Assembly: GCA_963826515.1 (NCBI GenBank)
Contig: CAWGXI010000016.1
Location: 186,001 to 250,000 of the forward strand
Length of the DNA stretch: 64,000 bases
From: DATFVJ01 sp963826515
Lineage (GTDB): Bacteria > Actinomycetota > Actinomycetes > Streptosporangiales > Streptosporangiaceae
Direction: 5' to 3'
The notes below the pieces were generated by a model, which saw nothing but the letters and a program-made list of their open reading frames with translations, was not told the origin of the DNA and did not search any database. The position numbers and the translations under genes are program-made. This document shows positions 25,891 through 34,166 of the stretch, in pieces. Each line of letters begins with the position of its first letter. The first letter of the stretch is position 1.

Positions 25891-26760
25891 ATGACCGCAT
25901 TGACCCAGCCGGAATCCGCCCAGCGCACGCACGATGACACCTCCAGGGCGCCGATCATCACTGGTCGGTTGCTGCGGGCGTTTCCCGGTTCCTTTGGCAC
26001 GCTGACCAGCTTCTACCTCCTGCTGTCAGTGACACCAATGCTGGCCGCGTCCGGTGGTGGTGCCTGGGCCGGGCTGGTGACCGGAGTGCTCATGCTAGCC
26101 AGCGTGATGGCCGAGTTCGCCCCCCCGCCTGATGAACAGGTGCGGCAGCCGGCGGGTTTCGCTCTCGGGGCGGTGCTGCTTGGGGCGCCGGCCCTGGTAC
26201 TGGTGGCCTCCGACCGCCTGGTCACCATCGTCGCGGTCAGTTACGTCCGCGGCCTGGGCTTTGGCCGCACCGCCGTGGTCGCAGGTACTTTCGTCGCGTC
26301 GCTGCTGCCCCGCGAAAGGCGAGGCGAGGGGCTTGGCCTGGTCGGACTGGTGGACTGCGTACCTGCGGTGGTCGCGCTGCCCCTGGGCGTCTGGCTGGCC
26401 GGCCGCACCGGCTACGCGTCGGTCATCTGCATAACGGCTGCCGCGGCGCTCGCCCCGCTGGCAGCAATGCCCCGCATACCCGGCAAAACCGATCATCCGG
26501 AGGCGGCAACAGGCGTCGCGGGCGACGCGGGCACCGGCGCCGGGGAGCCGGCCGGGCTGCTGGCCGGTCTTCGACGCGGCGGCCAGCTGCGGCCGTCGGC
26601 CGTCTTCGCGGCCACGACAGTGTCAGCCGGCGTGGTTGCCGCCTTCCTCCCGCTCGCCGGGTTTCGGGTGACGTCGCCGCCTGCGGCCTGTTCGTGCAGG
26701 CGGTGACCGCGACGATCAGCCGCTGGTGGGCCCGAGCGCCGGCAGATCCGTTAGCTGCGC
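25891..26760 (+). pseudogene. MFS transporter, degraded
   Basis: The first 260 codons show MFS membrane helices (LTSFYLLLSVTPMLAA, FALGAVLLGAPALVLVA, VVAGTFVASLLPRERRGEGLG, VALPLGVWLAGRTGYASVI). Part of the loop between helices 2 and 3 is replaced by APPPDEQVRQP. At about 26685 the frame shifts: homology continues as LFVQAVTATISRWWA in another frame and soon ends. The second half of the transporter (about six helices) is absent. The divergent MocR regulator lies 47 bp away. Confidence 0.7.
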
Positions 26761-26835
26761 CGATTCGAGTAAGGAAGATCCTTATGGGTAGGCACGCAGG
26801 CAGCGGATCTTGCTCGCGCGAACAGGGGGTTGTCG

Positions 26836-26943
26836 ATGAAGTGGTGGAAATGGGCCTTCGTGGCTGGCGTAGTAACCGTCTGCGTGATCTTGTTCATCGG
26901 TAAGGACGACATGATCCGCTACCGCAGGATGCGGCGCATGTGA
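26836..26943 (+). CDS. 35-residue membrane protein (DUF6893-like)
   Basis: A short frame encodes MKWWKWAFVAGVVTVCVILF followed by IGKDDMIRYRRMRRM. A single transmembrane helix with a basic, Arg-rich cytosolic tail, and a ribosome site (GGGGG seven bases upstream), match tiny actinobacterial membrane proteins classed as DUF6893. The function is unknown. It overlaps no better candidate. Confidence 0.55.
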   Translation: MKWWKWAFVAGVVTVCVILFIGKDDMIRYRRMRRM

Positions 26944-26969
26944 GGAGGCGAGCTGGTGGCCCGGACCAC

Positions 26970-27221
26970 GAGCGGGTTGCGCTTGATACGACAATGGCGT
27001 TCACGCCGTTCTTCGAACGGTCCGGGCCTTTCGCGCCTGAAGCGCTGCCACGGCTGCAGGCGCTCGGCCTGGCCGGCAAGGTGCTGCCCGGCAGCGACTT
27101 CCCGAACATCCCGCGCGTATGCTGGCCAGCTCCCTGCCCTGCCCTGGCCGGGCTCGGGCTTGGTGAGCCATGGCTCCGGGCGGCCTGCTGGGACAACGCC
27201 ACCCGCATGTTCGGGACTTGA
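26970..27221 (+). pseudogene. amidohydrolase-family C-terminal fragment
   Basis: The frame reads ALDTTMAFTPFFER, KVLPGSDFPNIP and LGEPWLRAACWDNATRMFG. This fits the last quarter of metal-dependent TIM-barrel amidohydrolases (the GSDFP Asp and final helices). No N-terminal metal-binding HxH part precedes it, so it is a fragment. Confidence 0.55.
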
Positions 27222-27249
27222 CGGACGCGGCGTTGTGGTCTGGGCGTCT

Positions 27250-27403
27250 CGCCTCGGGCGGTGCGGCTGACGCCCGGGTCCTGGGTGAGTTCGTAGATGT
27301 TGCCGTCCGGTGCGCGAAAGTGCACCCAGGCGTTGCCGCTGCTGTCGACCCCGGCCGCGCCTGCCTGGTCACTTGGTGGCGCGAGCGTGGGGCTCCCCGT
27401 CAA
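27250..27403 (-). pseudogene. glyoxalase/VOC domain C-terminal fragment
   Basis: On the minus strand the peptide NAWVHFRAPDGNIYELTQDP matches the last strand of VOC-fold proteins, where the Glu would bind metal. Only about 50 residues remain and no start is evident, so it is a gene scrap. Confidence 0.4.
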
Positions 27404-27581
27404 GGCGTTGGCTTGTTCGCAGTTGCGTTCTTCGCGTCTATGCTCATCCGATGGGGCCCGCGGCCGGAGGGCGAGGGCTGCGGCCTACGAAGACCACGGT
27501 GGCGACGCTGATCAACCTACTGATCAATACGGCAGGTTTGCGCCCCTGCACCGGGTAGACATGGCTCGCGTTAGACACGCC

Positions 27582-27664
27582 CGCCCGTTAGGTATGGCCG
27601 CCCGTCAGGTATGGCCGCCCGTTAGGTATGGCCGCCCGTTAGGTATGGCCGCCCGTTAGATAGG
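27582..27664. repeat. 17-bp tandem repeat, about five copies
   Basis: Units of CGCCCGTTAGGTATGGC follow one another, the last diverging to CGCCCGTTAGATAGGAC. The array lies 50 bp upstream of the DoxX-family gene, in its likely promoter or leader. Confidence 0.9.
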
Positions 27665-27714
27665 ACCCCCGCCCTTTAGACACGGCGCAGCAGGCCTGGG
27701 CAAGGAGCGCTTGC

Positions 27715-28290
27715 ATGAAGATCGGTCGTCTGGTGGTTCGCGCCGTCGTAGGCGGTTTATTCATCGGTCACGGCACCCAGAAGCTGTTCGGGTGGTTCGG
27801 CGGCCCTGGGCTGTCAGGGACTGAGCAGACGATGGACAAGCTGCGCCTTCAACCGGCCAGGTACAACGCACTGGCCGCCGGCATCACCGAAGCCGGCGGC
27901 GGCGCGCTGCTCGTCGCCGGGCTCGCGACGCCGCTGGCGGCCGCCAGCCTGATCGGCGTCATGATCACGGCCATGCGGACCGTGCATTTGAAGAACGGCC
28001 CGTGGAACAGCAGCGGCGGCTATGAGTACAACCTGGTACTGATCGCCACCCTGCTCGCCCTGGTCGACGGCGGCCCTGGCGGACTTTCCATCGATCGGGC
28101 CCTCGGCATTCACGACACCGGCCCGGGGTGGGCACTCGCCGCGCTAGCGCTTGGCGCGGGCGCCTCGACCCTCACGATCGAACTCGGCCATCGGCAGGCC
28201 GCCGCCATTCAAGCCGCACGCAGGGACATCGCCGAACTGGACACAGCCACATCAGACGCCGCGGGCGACCAGGCCACCGTCACTCCGTGA
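27715..28290 (+). CDS. DoxX family membrane protein
   Basis: The 191-residue protein has four transmembrane helices. The DoxX signature is in helix 1 (LVVRAVVGGLFIGHGTQKLF). Others are ALLVAGLATPLAAASLIGVMI, YEYNLVLIATLLALVDGG and GWALAALALGAGASTLTIEL. DoxX-type proteins are linked to quinone-dependent redox and oxidative-stress tolerance, but no specific role is certain. The ATG has AAGGAG seven bases upstream. A hydrophilic C-terminal tail of about 40 residues follows helix 4. Confidence 0.85.
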   Translation: MKIGRLVVRAVVGGLFIGHGTQKLFGWFGGPGLSGTEQTMDKLRLQPARYNALAAGITEAGGGALLVAGLATPLAAASLIGVMITAMRTVHLKNGPWNSSGGYEYNLVLIATLLALVDGGPGGLSIDRALGIHDTGPGWALAALALGAGASTLTIELGHRQAAAIQAARRDIAELDTATSDAAGDQATVTP

Positions 28291-28591
28291 TCACGCGACA
28301 AAGCCGATTGCGCCGCGAGCGCGCGCCGCAGCTCTCCGCGGCCGCGAAACCCCCGACCTGCCGCAGCCGCGCCATCGCGGAGTGTCGCGTCGAGGCCACC
28401 AGGCCGGCGTGACCGAGTTACCCCGTTTCCCCGAGCCTGCAGCCTTGCGGCCGGCCACGCGACGAGCCGTTTTCTGATGGCCCGATGTTGCGCCGCCTCG
28501 TGCTGACGCCCCTCGCTGAGGATCGCGCGCAGCGCGGACGTGGGTTCCCGGGCCGGAATCACGATCGGCGGCCCGGCGCGGTGCCCCGACC
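28291..28591. other. spacer after the DoxX gene
   Basis: No supported gene or RNA is seen. It leads into the palindromic array before the carboxylase gene. Confidence 0.35.
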
Positions 28592-28689
28592 GGCACAAAA
28601 TGGCCCATTGTGTGCCACCAGCCCGGCCCAGACTGGCACACAACCGCCCATCGTGTGTCGGATCTGGCACACGATGGGCCATTGTGCCA
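28592..28689. promoter_or_regulatory. three iterated imperfect palindromes, probable operators
   Basis: Three related inverted repeats of about 25 bp occur at 28592-28617, 28634-28659 and 28665-28689. They are based on TGGCACACxATGG and its complement (CCATTGTGTGCCA). They end about 70 bp before the carboxylase start and are well placed to bind a dimeric repressor or activator. Confidence 0.55.
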
Positions 28690-28760
28690 GCTTGCTCGTC
28701 TGCCGACCCTGCGTGGGCCGGTGCCGCGCAGTCCTCGCCCGTCGATTAGCTTCTGTCTGC

Positions 28761-30314
28761 ATGACGTGGCAACCGGAACTGGACGAGTTGCGCCGCCGGC
28801 ACGAACTTGCGGACGCGATGGGCGGGCCGGAGAAGATCAAGCGCCAGCATGACGCCTGCCGGCTGACGGTGCGTGAGCGGCTGGAGGCGCTGCTCGATGA
28901 GGGCTCGTTCCACGAGATCGGCTCGCTCGCGGGCACCGCCGCCTACCGCGACGACGGCGAGCTGGCCGGCTTCACTGCGGCCAACTTCGTCGCGGGAACC
29001 GGCCGGATCGCCGGGCGCAAAGTCGTGGTGGGCGGAGATGATTTCACCATCCGCGGCGGCGCCGCGGACGCGGCCATCATGGGCAAGCAGGTATACGCCG
29101 AGCAGCTCGCCAACCAGCTGCGGCTGCCGCTCGTGCGGCTCGTGGAGGGCACCGGCGGTGGCGGCAGCGTCAAGATGCTCGAACAGATGGGGCACACCTA
29201 CGTGCCCGCCAATCCCGGCTGGGACTACGTGGTCGATAACCTGTCGACCGTGCCGGTGGTGGCCGCCGGCCTCGGGCCTGTCGCCGGTCTTGGCGCCGGG
29301 CGGCTATGCATGGCGCACCTGTCGATCCTGGTCGAAGGCACGGCGCAGCTGTTCGTCGCAGGGCCGCCCGTGGTGAGGAGCGGTACCGGGGAAGACGTCG
29401 GCAAGGAGCAGCTAGGTGGGTCGGGCGTGCACGGCCGCAACGGCGCGGTCGATCTGGTGGCGGCATCCGAGCAAGACGCATTCGCGATGATCACGCGTTT
29501 CCTGTCCTACCTGCCGCAGAGCGTGTACGAGCGGCCGCCCGTCATCGGCTGCGAGGACCCAGCCGGGCGGCGAGATGACGGCCTGTTGTCCGCCGTGCCG
29601 CGTGACCGCCGCCAGCCTTATCAGATACGGGAAATCATGCGGGTGGTATTTGACGCGGCCTCCGTGATGGAGGTGCAGGGTTACGGCGGATCGATCGTGA
29701 CCGCGGTGGCCAGGCTAGATGGTCATCCCGTCGGGGTCGTAGCGGGCGATCCATTTGTGGCCGGGGGCTGCCTCACGGTCGAAGGCGCGGAGGCGGTGAC
29801 CCGGCTGGCCGACCTGTGCTCGACCTTCCACCTGCCGGTCGTGACGTTCACCGATCAGCCCGGCCTGCTCATCGGCACCCGCGCCGAGCAGCGCGCCACC
29901 ATCCGGCACGGCGTGCGCGCGATCAGCGCTGTCTATCAGGCAACCGTGCCTGGCGCCGAGGTCATCGTGCGCCGCGTATTCGGCGTTGGCGGCGCGGGCA
30001 TCACCAACAGGCACCGGCTCATCCGCCGTTGGGCCTGGCCGTCAGCCGACTGGGGCTCGCTGCCCGTCGAGGGCGGTACCGAGGCCGCGTACCGGGCCGA
30101 GCTTGAGCGCGCCGACGATCCAGCGGCGATGCTGGCCGGCATCCGGGCACGCCTGGATGCCGTGCGCAACCCATTGCGGACAGCGGAACGCTTCGGCATC
30201 GAGGAGATCATCGACCCGCGGGAGACAAGGCCGCTGCTCTGCGACTGGGTACGCGACGCCTACGCCGCGCTGCCGACCCCGTTCTGCAAGCCGTCATTCG
30301 GCGTCCGGCCCTGA
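28761..30314 (+). CDS. acyl-CoA carboxylase, carboxyltransferase (beta) subunit
   Basis: The 517-residue protein is a biotin-dependent carboxyltransferase of the propionyl/methylcrotonyl-CoA carboxylase type. It has the crotonase-like N- and C-lobes: RERLEALLDEGSFHEIGSLAG, VVGGDDFTIRGGA, RLVEGTGGGGSVK, GPPVVRSGTGEDVGKEQLGG, and in the C-lobe VEGAEAVTRLADLC and DQPGLLIGTRAEQ. It should transfer CO2 from carboxybiotin to an acyl-CoA. No biotin carboxylase or BCCP subunit is nearby. The ATG is chosen because family homology starts there; the ribosome site is weak. The frame is open further upstream through the palindromes. Confidence 0.9.
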   Translation: MTWQPELDELRRRHELADAMGGPEKIKRQHDACRLTVRERLEALLDEGSFHEIGSLAGTAAYRDDGELAGFTAANFVAGTGRIAGRKVVVGGDDFTIRGGAADAAIMGKQVYAEQLANQLRLPLVRLVEGTGGGGSVKMLEQMGHTYVPANPGWDYVVDNLSTVPVVAAGLGPVAGLGAGRLCMAHLSILVEGTAQLFVAGPPVVRSGTGEDVGKEQLGGSGVHGRNGAVDLVAASEQDAFAMITRFLSYLPQSVYERPPVIGCEDPAGRRDDGLLSAVPRDRRQPYQIREIMRVVFDAASVMEVQGYGGSIVTAVARLDGHPVGVVAGDPFVAGGCLTVEGAEAVTRLADLCSTFHLPVVTFTDQPGLLIGTRAEQRATIRHGVRAISAVYQATVPGAEVIVRRVFGVGGAGITNRHRLIRRWAWPSADWGSLPVEGGTEAAYRAELERADDPAAMLAGIRARLDAVRNPLRTAERFGIEEIIDPRETRPLLCDWVRDAYAALPTPFCKPSFGVRP

Positions 30315-30319
30315 GATCG

Positions 30320-30529
30320 TTACTGCGCGCAGAGCGCGTCGCAGGCGCCTCGGCCCGCGTCGGCCTGCCGTACGTGCTGTGCCACGGCCCATTTCCTGGT
30401 CGCCCGGTCCACGGCCATGGTGGTCCATCCGGCACCGCCTTCATCGCTCAGATGGATCAGCAGGGTGTGGGCGTCGTGCTCGGCGCGCAGCCGATGCCGC
30501 GGGTTCGCCGCCTCGTGCAGGCCCCGCAC
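30320..30529 (-). CDS. small conserved-looking hypothetical protein
   Basis: A GTG at 30529 would give 69 residues, including AEHDAHTLLIHLSDEGGAGW and TTMAVDRATRKWAVAQ. The beta-strand, Gly, Trp pattern looks like real protein rather than chance frame. I cannot name a family. The frame continues upstream with no better start. It is convergent with the carboxylase gene, six bases from its stop. Confidence 0.4.
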   Translation of the reverse strand: MRGLHEAANPRHRLRAEHDAHTLLIHLSDEGGAGWTTMAVDRATRKWAVAQHVRQADAGRGACDALCAQ

Positions 30530-30667
30530 TGGCCTGCCATCGCCGCCCTCCCCGGCCACGAACGACGTCCATCGCCGCGGGCCGGCCGGGCGCTGGGGCG
30601 GCCTTCCTGGTGGTGCTGACCGGTCCGGCACGGTCGCCGCGCCTCCCTGATACATGCCTGTCCGGTT

Positions 30668-30728
30668 CCATGATCCCGTAGCGTCTTCAGTGAAGATATC
30701 CCGGCTGAAAGCTCCGGTATCAGGATTG
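30668..30728. repeat. diverged palindromic element with CATGATC end
   Basis: CCATGATCCCGTAGCG followed by a TTCA...GATATCCC segment resembles the left half of the perfect palindrome at 10702-10767. The right end (CTCCGGTATCAGG) is a degenerate match to that element's right arm. It lies next to the stop of the PPOX gene. Confidence 0.5.
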
Positions 30729-30738
30729 TCGCGCTCAC

Positions 30739-31158
30739 CTAGCATTCGGCCGCAGAGCCCAATACCCGCTGCGGAGTGACCCGGATCACCACACGTACCA
30801 CCTCCGGCGGGAGCTGCATGTACTCCTCGCCAGCACCCGGACCCTCATAGCTTTCCGCGAGCGAGATTGCCAGTTGCCTGCCGATATCTTCTGTCACCGT
30901 GACCGTGCCACGCACCTCGACGTAACAGAGCGGATCGTCCCTGTCGATTACGGTCACGCTCGCCCGTGGATCGCGGCGCAGATTCCTCTCCTTACGCCGG
31001 CCCGCCGCGGTGGAGATGAGCAGGGTGTCCTCGTCCCTGCCAACCCAGACCACCGAGGTCTGCGGGCTCCCGTCCGGGTTGACGGTACCGAGAACCGCTG
31101 GGTTAAGGCCGTCAATGATCTTCTTTACCGCATCATTCAGCGCGAATGTCATAGCCAT
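30739..31158 (-). CDS. PPOX-class F420-dependent oxidoreductase
   Basis: The 139-residue split-beta-barrel protein has LGTVNPDGSPQTSVVWVGRD, TLLISTAAGRRKERNLRRDP and the VRGTVTV strand typical of the pyridoxamine 5'-phosphate oxidase-like/F420 group. These enzymes bind F420 or flavin and reduce small molecules; the substrate is unknown. The start is ATG 31158, with ATG 31152 as an alternative. It is followed by a C-terminal VVRVVIRVTPQRVLG strand. Confidence 0.85.
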   Translation of the reverse strand: MAMTFALNDAVKKIIDGLNPAVLGTVNPDGSPQTSVVWVGRDEDTLLISTAAGRRKERNLRRDPRASVTVIDRDDPLCYVEVRGTVTVTEDIGRQLAISLAESYEGPGAGEEYMQLPPEVVRVVIRVTPQRVLGSAAEC

Positions 31159-31357
31159 GAATTCTGGGATACGGCGTTTGGCCCGTCGACCGGTTCGCCG
31201 CCTGAGTTCTCACCCGTTTGGAGTGCGGAGGTGGCGTGCATGACGAGCCGGGGCCGAGGCCGTTGAGTCCGGCACCGAACTCGGCCCGCCAGCGGCCAAG
31301 CAAGCGCGGCCCATCCCGGTCGGCGCGGAACAGGCCGGGCGGCAAGTTCCCGCCGTA

Positions 31358-31657
31358 TCACCGCAGGCATGACTGCGCCTCCGGCCTGGTGCGCGGGCGG
31401 CCGCGTGGCCTCTTACGCGCGGTGATCACCCCACGCTCGAAAAGCTCGCCACCCCACACGCCCCATAGTTCTGCGCGGGCGGCCGCACCGGCCTGGCAGG
31501 GTCCGCGCAGCGGGCACTGCCTGCAGAAGGCCTTGGCAAGCTCAGGGTCGGCCGGCAGGTCGGCGAACCACAGCCGCGGGTTCTCGCGGCGGCAAGGCAC
31601 CTGCCCCGCCAGTTCTTCGGCCCGCCTGGCCAGCGTGGCCGCGGACGTGCTCGGCAT
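31358..31657 (-). CDS. WhiB7-like redox regulator
   Basis: The 99-residue protein carries the four WhiB cluster cysteines (Cys22 in VPCRREN, then CRQCPLRGPC) and the LWGVWGGELFERGVI turn that binds the primary sigma factor. It also has a C-terminal AT-hook, KRPRGRPR, the hallmark of WhiB7. WhiB7 in mycobacteria and streptomycetes switches on intrinsic antibiotic-resistance genes and its own promoter. The ATG has GGAG six bases upstream. No resistance gene is adjacent. Confidence 0.88.
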   Translation of the reverse strand: MPSTSAATLARRAEELAGQVPCRRENPRLWFADLPADPELAKAFCRQCPLRGPCQAGAAARAELWGVWGGELFERGVITARKRPRGRPRTRPEAQSCLR

Positions 31658-32154
31658 AACGCTCCGCCGCTCTACCAGGGACACCGGCTGAAGAATGCGA
31701 CATGGGGCCGGACGCCGGAAGGTCCGGGCTTCCATGTCGGCGCCGGGCGCCGGGCGCTCAGGCCTGTCGGCGGCCGGTGGCCAAGATGGTCTTAGCGTGC
31801 GCTGACACCGGCATGGGAGACATCCGCCAGGTGGCTTATGTTGCCTCTGGCGGCGCCAGCATCCGCCAGCTGAACGATGTTGCCGGCTGCCGGCGCCGCG
31901 ACCTGGCAGCGTGGCGGACGCCTGTGCACGATCCAGGTAGCTTCGTTGCGGCCTGCGCGTGACGGTTACCGGGATCTCATGAAACATGGAGCACGCTTCT
32001 TGCCAGTCGCGCCACGCGGCAGCCGTTAGGGATCTCTAAAGCGCTCGCCTCAACCGGCGCGATACCGGCCGACCGCGGGCTTACGGGCTGCGACTCATGT
32101 GTAATTGAGTAATTGTGCCTGTGCCTGGCACCGCCCGATCCCGGGGGGCAACCG
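31658..32154. other. 497-bp divergent spacer upstream of the WhiB7-like gene
   Basis: The spacer holds the promoters of the WhiB7-like and ferritin-like genes. A loose 40-bp direct repeat begins with CATCCGCCAG at about 31819 and 31860. A CGCGGCAGCCGTTA half-element is at 32015-32030. WhiB7 genes usually have a long leader with an upstream reading frame. Several short frames exist here, but I cannot single one out. Confidence 0.45.
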
Positions 32155-33441
32155 ATGGCCGAACCCAAGATCGTCGTTCATCACCGCGAGCACCTGTGGT
32201 ACCTGCTGGCCGAGGCGATACAGCTGGAACACATGATCATGTGCCAATACCTGTACGCGGGGTTCAGCCTCAAGCAGGATGCTGGCGAGGGCCTCACCGC
32301 CGAGCAGGCCGCCGCGGTCGCGAAGTGGCGTAAGGTGCTGCGAGGCATCGCCGTCGAGGAGATGCTGCACCTCGCGCTGGCCGCCAACCTGATGTCCGCG
32401 ATCGGTGCCGCGCCCACCTTCGGCAGGCCGAACTTCCCGCAGCGCTCGAATTACTTCCCGCCGAGTGTACAGCTCGACCTGCTGCCGTTCGGCGATGCCT
32501 CGCTGACCCACTTCCTCTACCTGGAGCGGCCGGAAGGAATGGAGCGAGTGGACGCCGACGGCTTCGCCCCGGCCGCGCGGGCCCATCAGCCGGTCGAACC
32601 GGCCGAGGTAATGCCCCGGACACAGGATTTTCTCACCGTCGGGCACCTTTACCGTGGCATCGCAGAAGGGCTCACATATCTCGTCGACCGGATCGGCGAG
32701 CGCGCGGTATTCGTCGGCCCGCCGCGCGCGCAAGCAACGTCGGCGATGTTCCGCTGGCCGGCCCTTATTGCCGTGACGGACCTGGCGTCCGCGCACCGGG
32801 CAATTGAGGAGATCATCGAGCAGGGAGAGGGCGCGCGCGGAGATTGGCGTTCCGCTCACTACGGCCGATTCCTGAATCTCTGGGAGGAATATCGCGCGCT
32901 CCGCGGCAGGGACCCCTCATTCGAACCGGCGAGGCCGGTCATTGCCGCATTCACCAGGCAGCCGTTCGACATTGCCGCCGGGCAGCCGTTGATCACCAAC
33001 GAGGCCGCCCGCAGGGTCGCCGAGTTGTTCACCGTCGGGTACGAGGCGCTGCTACAGGTCCTGACCCGCTTCTTCACGCACACCGACGAGACCGGCGAGC
33101 AGCTTGACGCGCTCGCAGGCGCCGCGTTCGGCCTGATGACCGGCGTGCTTGATCCGCTGGGCTCGGTGCTGACCCGGCTGCCGGCCGGTCCCGGCCAGCC
33201 TGGGCGGACTGCCGGGCCTGCCTTCGAGATGTACTACCTGATGGGGAACTTCGTCCCGTGGCGCGAGGCCGCCTGGGCCGTGCTGAGCGAGCGAGTGGCG
33301 GTCCTCGCGAGCCGTTGCGCGGACGCGGCGGCGGCGGGTGCGATGCCCGCGGCTGTCGCCGGTGCCGCGGAGCAGGCAGCAGGTATCGCCGCCCGGCTTA
33401 CCTCGCACGTGCCAGCGGAATTGCGAACGGCCGTGCGGTAG
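32155..33441 (+). CDS. ferritin-like (VioB/iminophenyl-pyruvate dimer synthase-type) protein
   Basis: The 428-residue protein begins with a ferritin-like helical domain with possible metal ligands in QLEHMIMCQYLYAGFSL and VEEMLHLALAANL. It continues as in the stand-alone relatives of VioB/RebD, which couple oxidised indole amino acids. The C-terminal half is helical (VGYEALLQVLTRFF, FEMYYLMGNFVPWREAAWAV). No partner biosynthesis genes are adjacent, so the substrate is unknown. The ATG with GGGGGG upstream is preferred over an earlier in-frame ATG at 32113. Confidence 0.75.
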   Translation: MAEPKIVVHHREHLWYLLAEAIQLEHMIMCQYLYAGFSLKQDAGEGLTAEQAAAVAKWRKVLRGIAVEEMLHLALAANLMSAIGAAPTFGRPNFPQRSNYFPPSVQLDLLPFGDASLTHFLYLERPEGMERVDADGFAPAARAHQPVEPAEVMPRTQDFLTVGHLYRGIAEGLTYLVDRIGERAVFVGPPRAQATSAMFRWPALIAVTDLASAHRAIEEIIEQGEGARGDWRSAHYGRFLNLWEEYRALRGRDPSFEPARPVIAAFTRQPFDIAAGQPLITNEAARRVAELFTVGYEALLQVLTRFFTHTDETGEQLDALAGAAFGLMTGVLDPLGSVLTRLPAGPGQPGRTAGPAFEMYYLMGNFVPWREAAWAVLSERVAVLASRCADAAAAGAMPAAVAGAAEQAAGIAARLTSHVPAELRTAVR

Positions 33442-33508
33442 GCGGGCTTGGCGGCGCTGGCCCGTCGGCCTGGCTGGTGGCGGGCCTCCCGGTCTGGCTC
33501 GGGCGGCC

Positions 33509-33600
33509 TCCCTGCCTGGGCTGCAGGCCTCCTCCCTGCCTGGGCTGCAGGCCTCCTCCCTGCCTGGGCTGCAGGCCTCCTCCCTGCCTGGGCCGCAGGC
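33509..33600. repeat. 24-bp tandem repeat, four copies
   Basis: Four head-to-tail copies of a 24-bp unit composed of CTCCTCCCTGCC then TGGGCTGCAGGC follow the ferritin-like gene. Only the last copy shows a substitution (GCC for GCT). It is a recently expanded minisatellite. Confidence 0.9.
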
Positions 33601-33640
33601 CGGCCGGGTCTTGCGGCCGACCGCCGCCGGACATTCTTGA

Positions 33641-33760
33641 CAACGTTTTCCGACAACGTTTTCCATAAACGTTGCCAGAATGACAACGTTTACCCGAATC
33701 GTTTCACCGTGACAACGTTTTCTCACTCGCACAACGTTTTCTCCCGCCGCGACAACGTTT
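33641..33760. promoter_or_regulatory. array of seven AACGTT motifs
   Basis: Seven exact AACGTT palindromes begin at 33642, 33655, 33668, 33685, 33714, 33733 and 33754. A degenerate AATCGTTT lies at 33697. Most sit in GACAACGTTTTC. Spacings are 13, 13, 17, then 19-29. This density in GC-rich DNA looks like a multi-site protein-binding array. The nearest downstream gene is the secreted protein at 34167. Confidence 0.55.
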
Positions 33761-34166
33761 TCCTTAGTGGACGACACAGCCCGCTGGAGCGCGCCCCACA
33801 TTCAAAAACCGGCCGCGACACGGTAACGATGACGAAAAGGAATAGGACATTGCGCACAGAACATATCCTTTTGATTGGCTGCGCATGAATATCTGCGAGT
33901 CCCGCCGCGTGAATTAAACCGCGATCGGGCAGTATTCATATACGGCGCCTCATGGCGCTTCCATGGTTGAGGTCAAGGACAGCTCTGCGCGGCCGACAGG
34001 GGGAGGTCTGGGCAGTGATCCAACCGAGCCGTGCGGCTACCGGCACGGCCCGTTCAGCCGTGGCTTATCCATAAGCCACGCCGCCGGCGCCACAAGTCGG
34101 GCGCACCACAGGCCGGCTTCGGAACCGGCAAGTGATCTTCAGCCACTAACAGGAAGGAACGGAACT
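33761..34166. other. leader region of the secreted protein gene
   Basis: Non-coding as far as I can see. It contains an inverted repeat, GTGGCTTATCCATAAGCCAC, at about 34060-34080, that could be an operator or a terminator. Confidence 0.45.

Noticed and set aside
33052..33801. Minus-strand frame with ENVV repeats
   Set aside because: It only translates the AACGTT array and the 24-bp tandem repeat and runs antisense to the ferritin-like gene.
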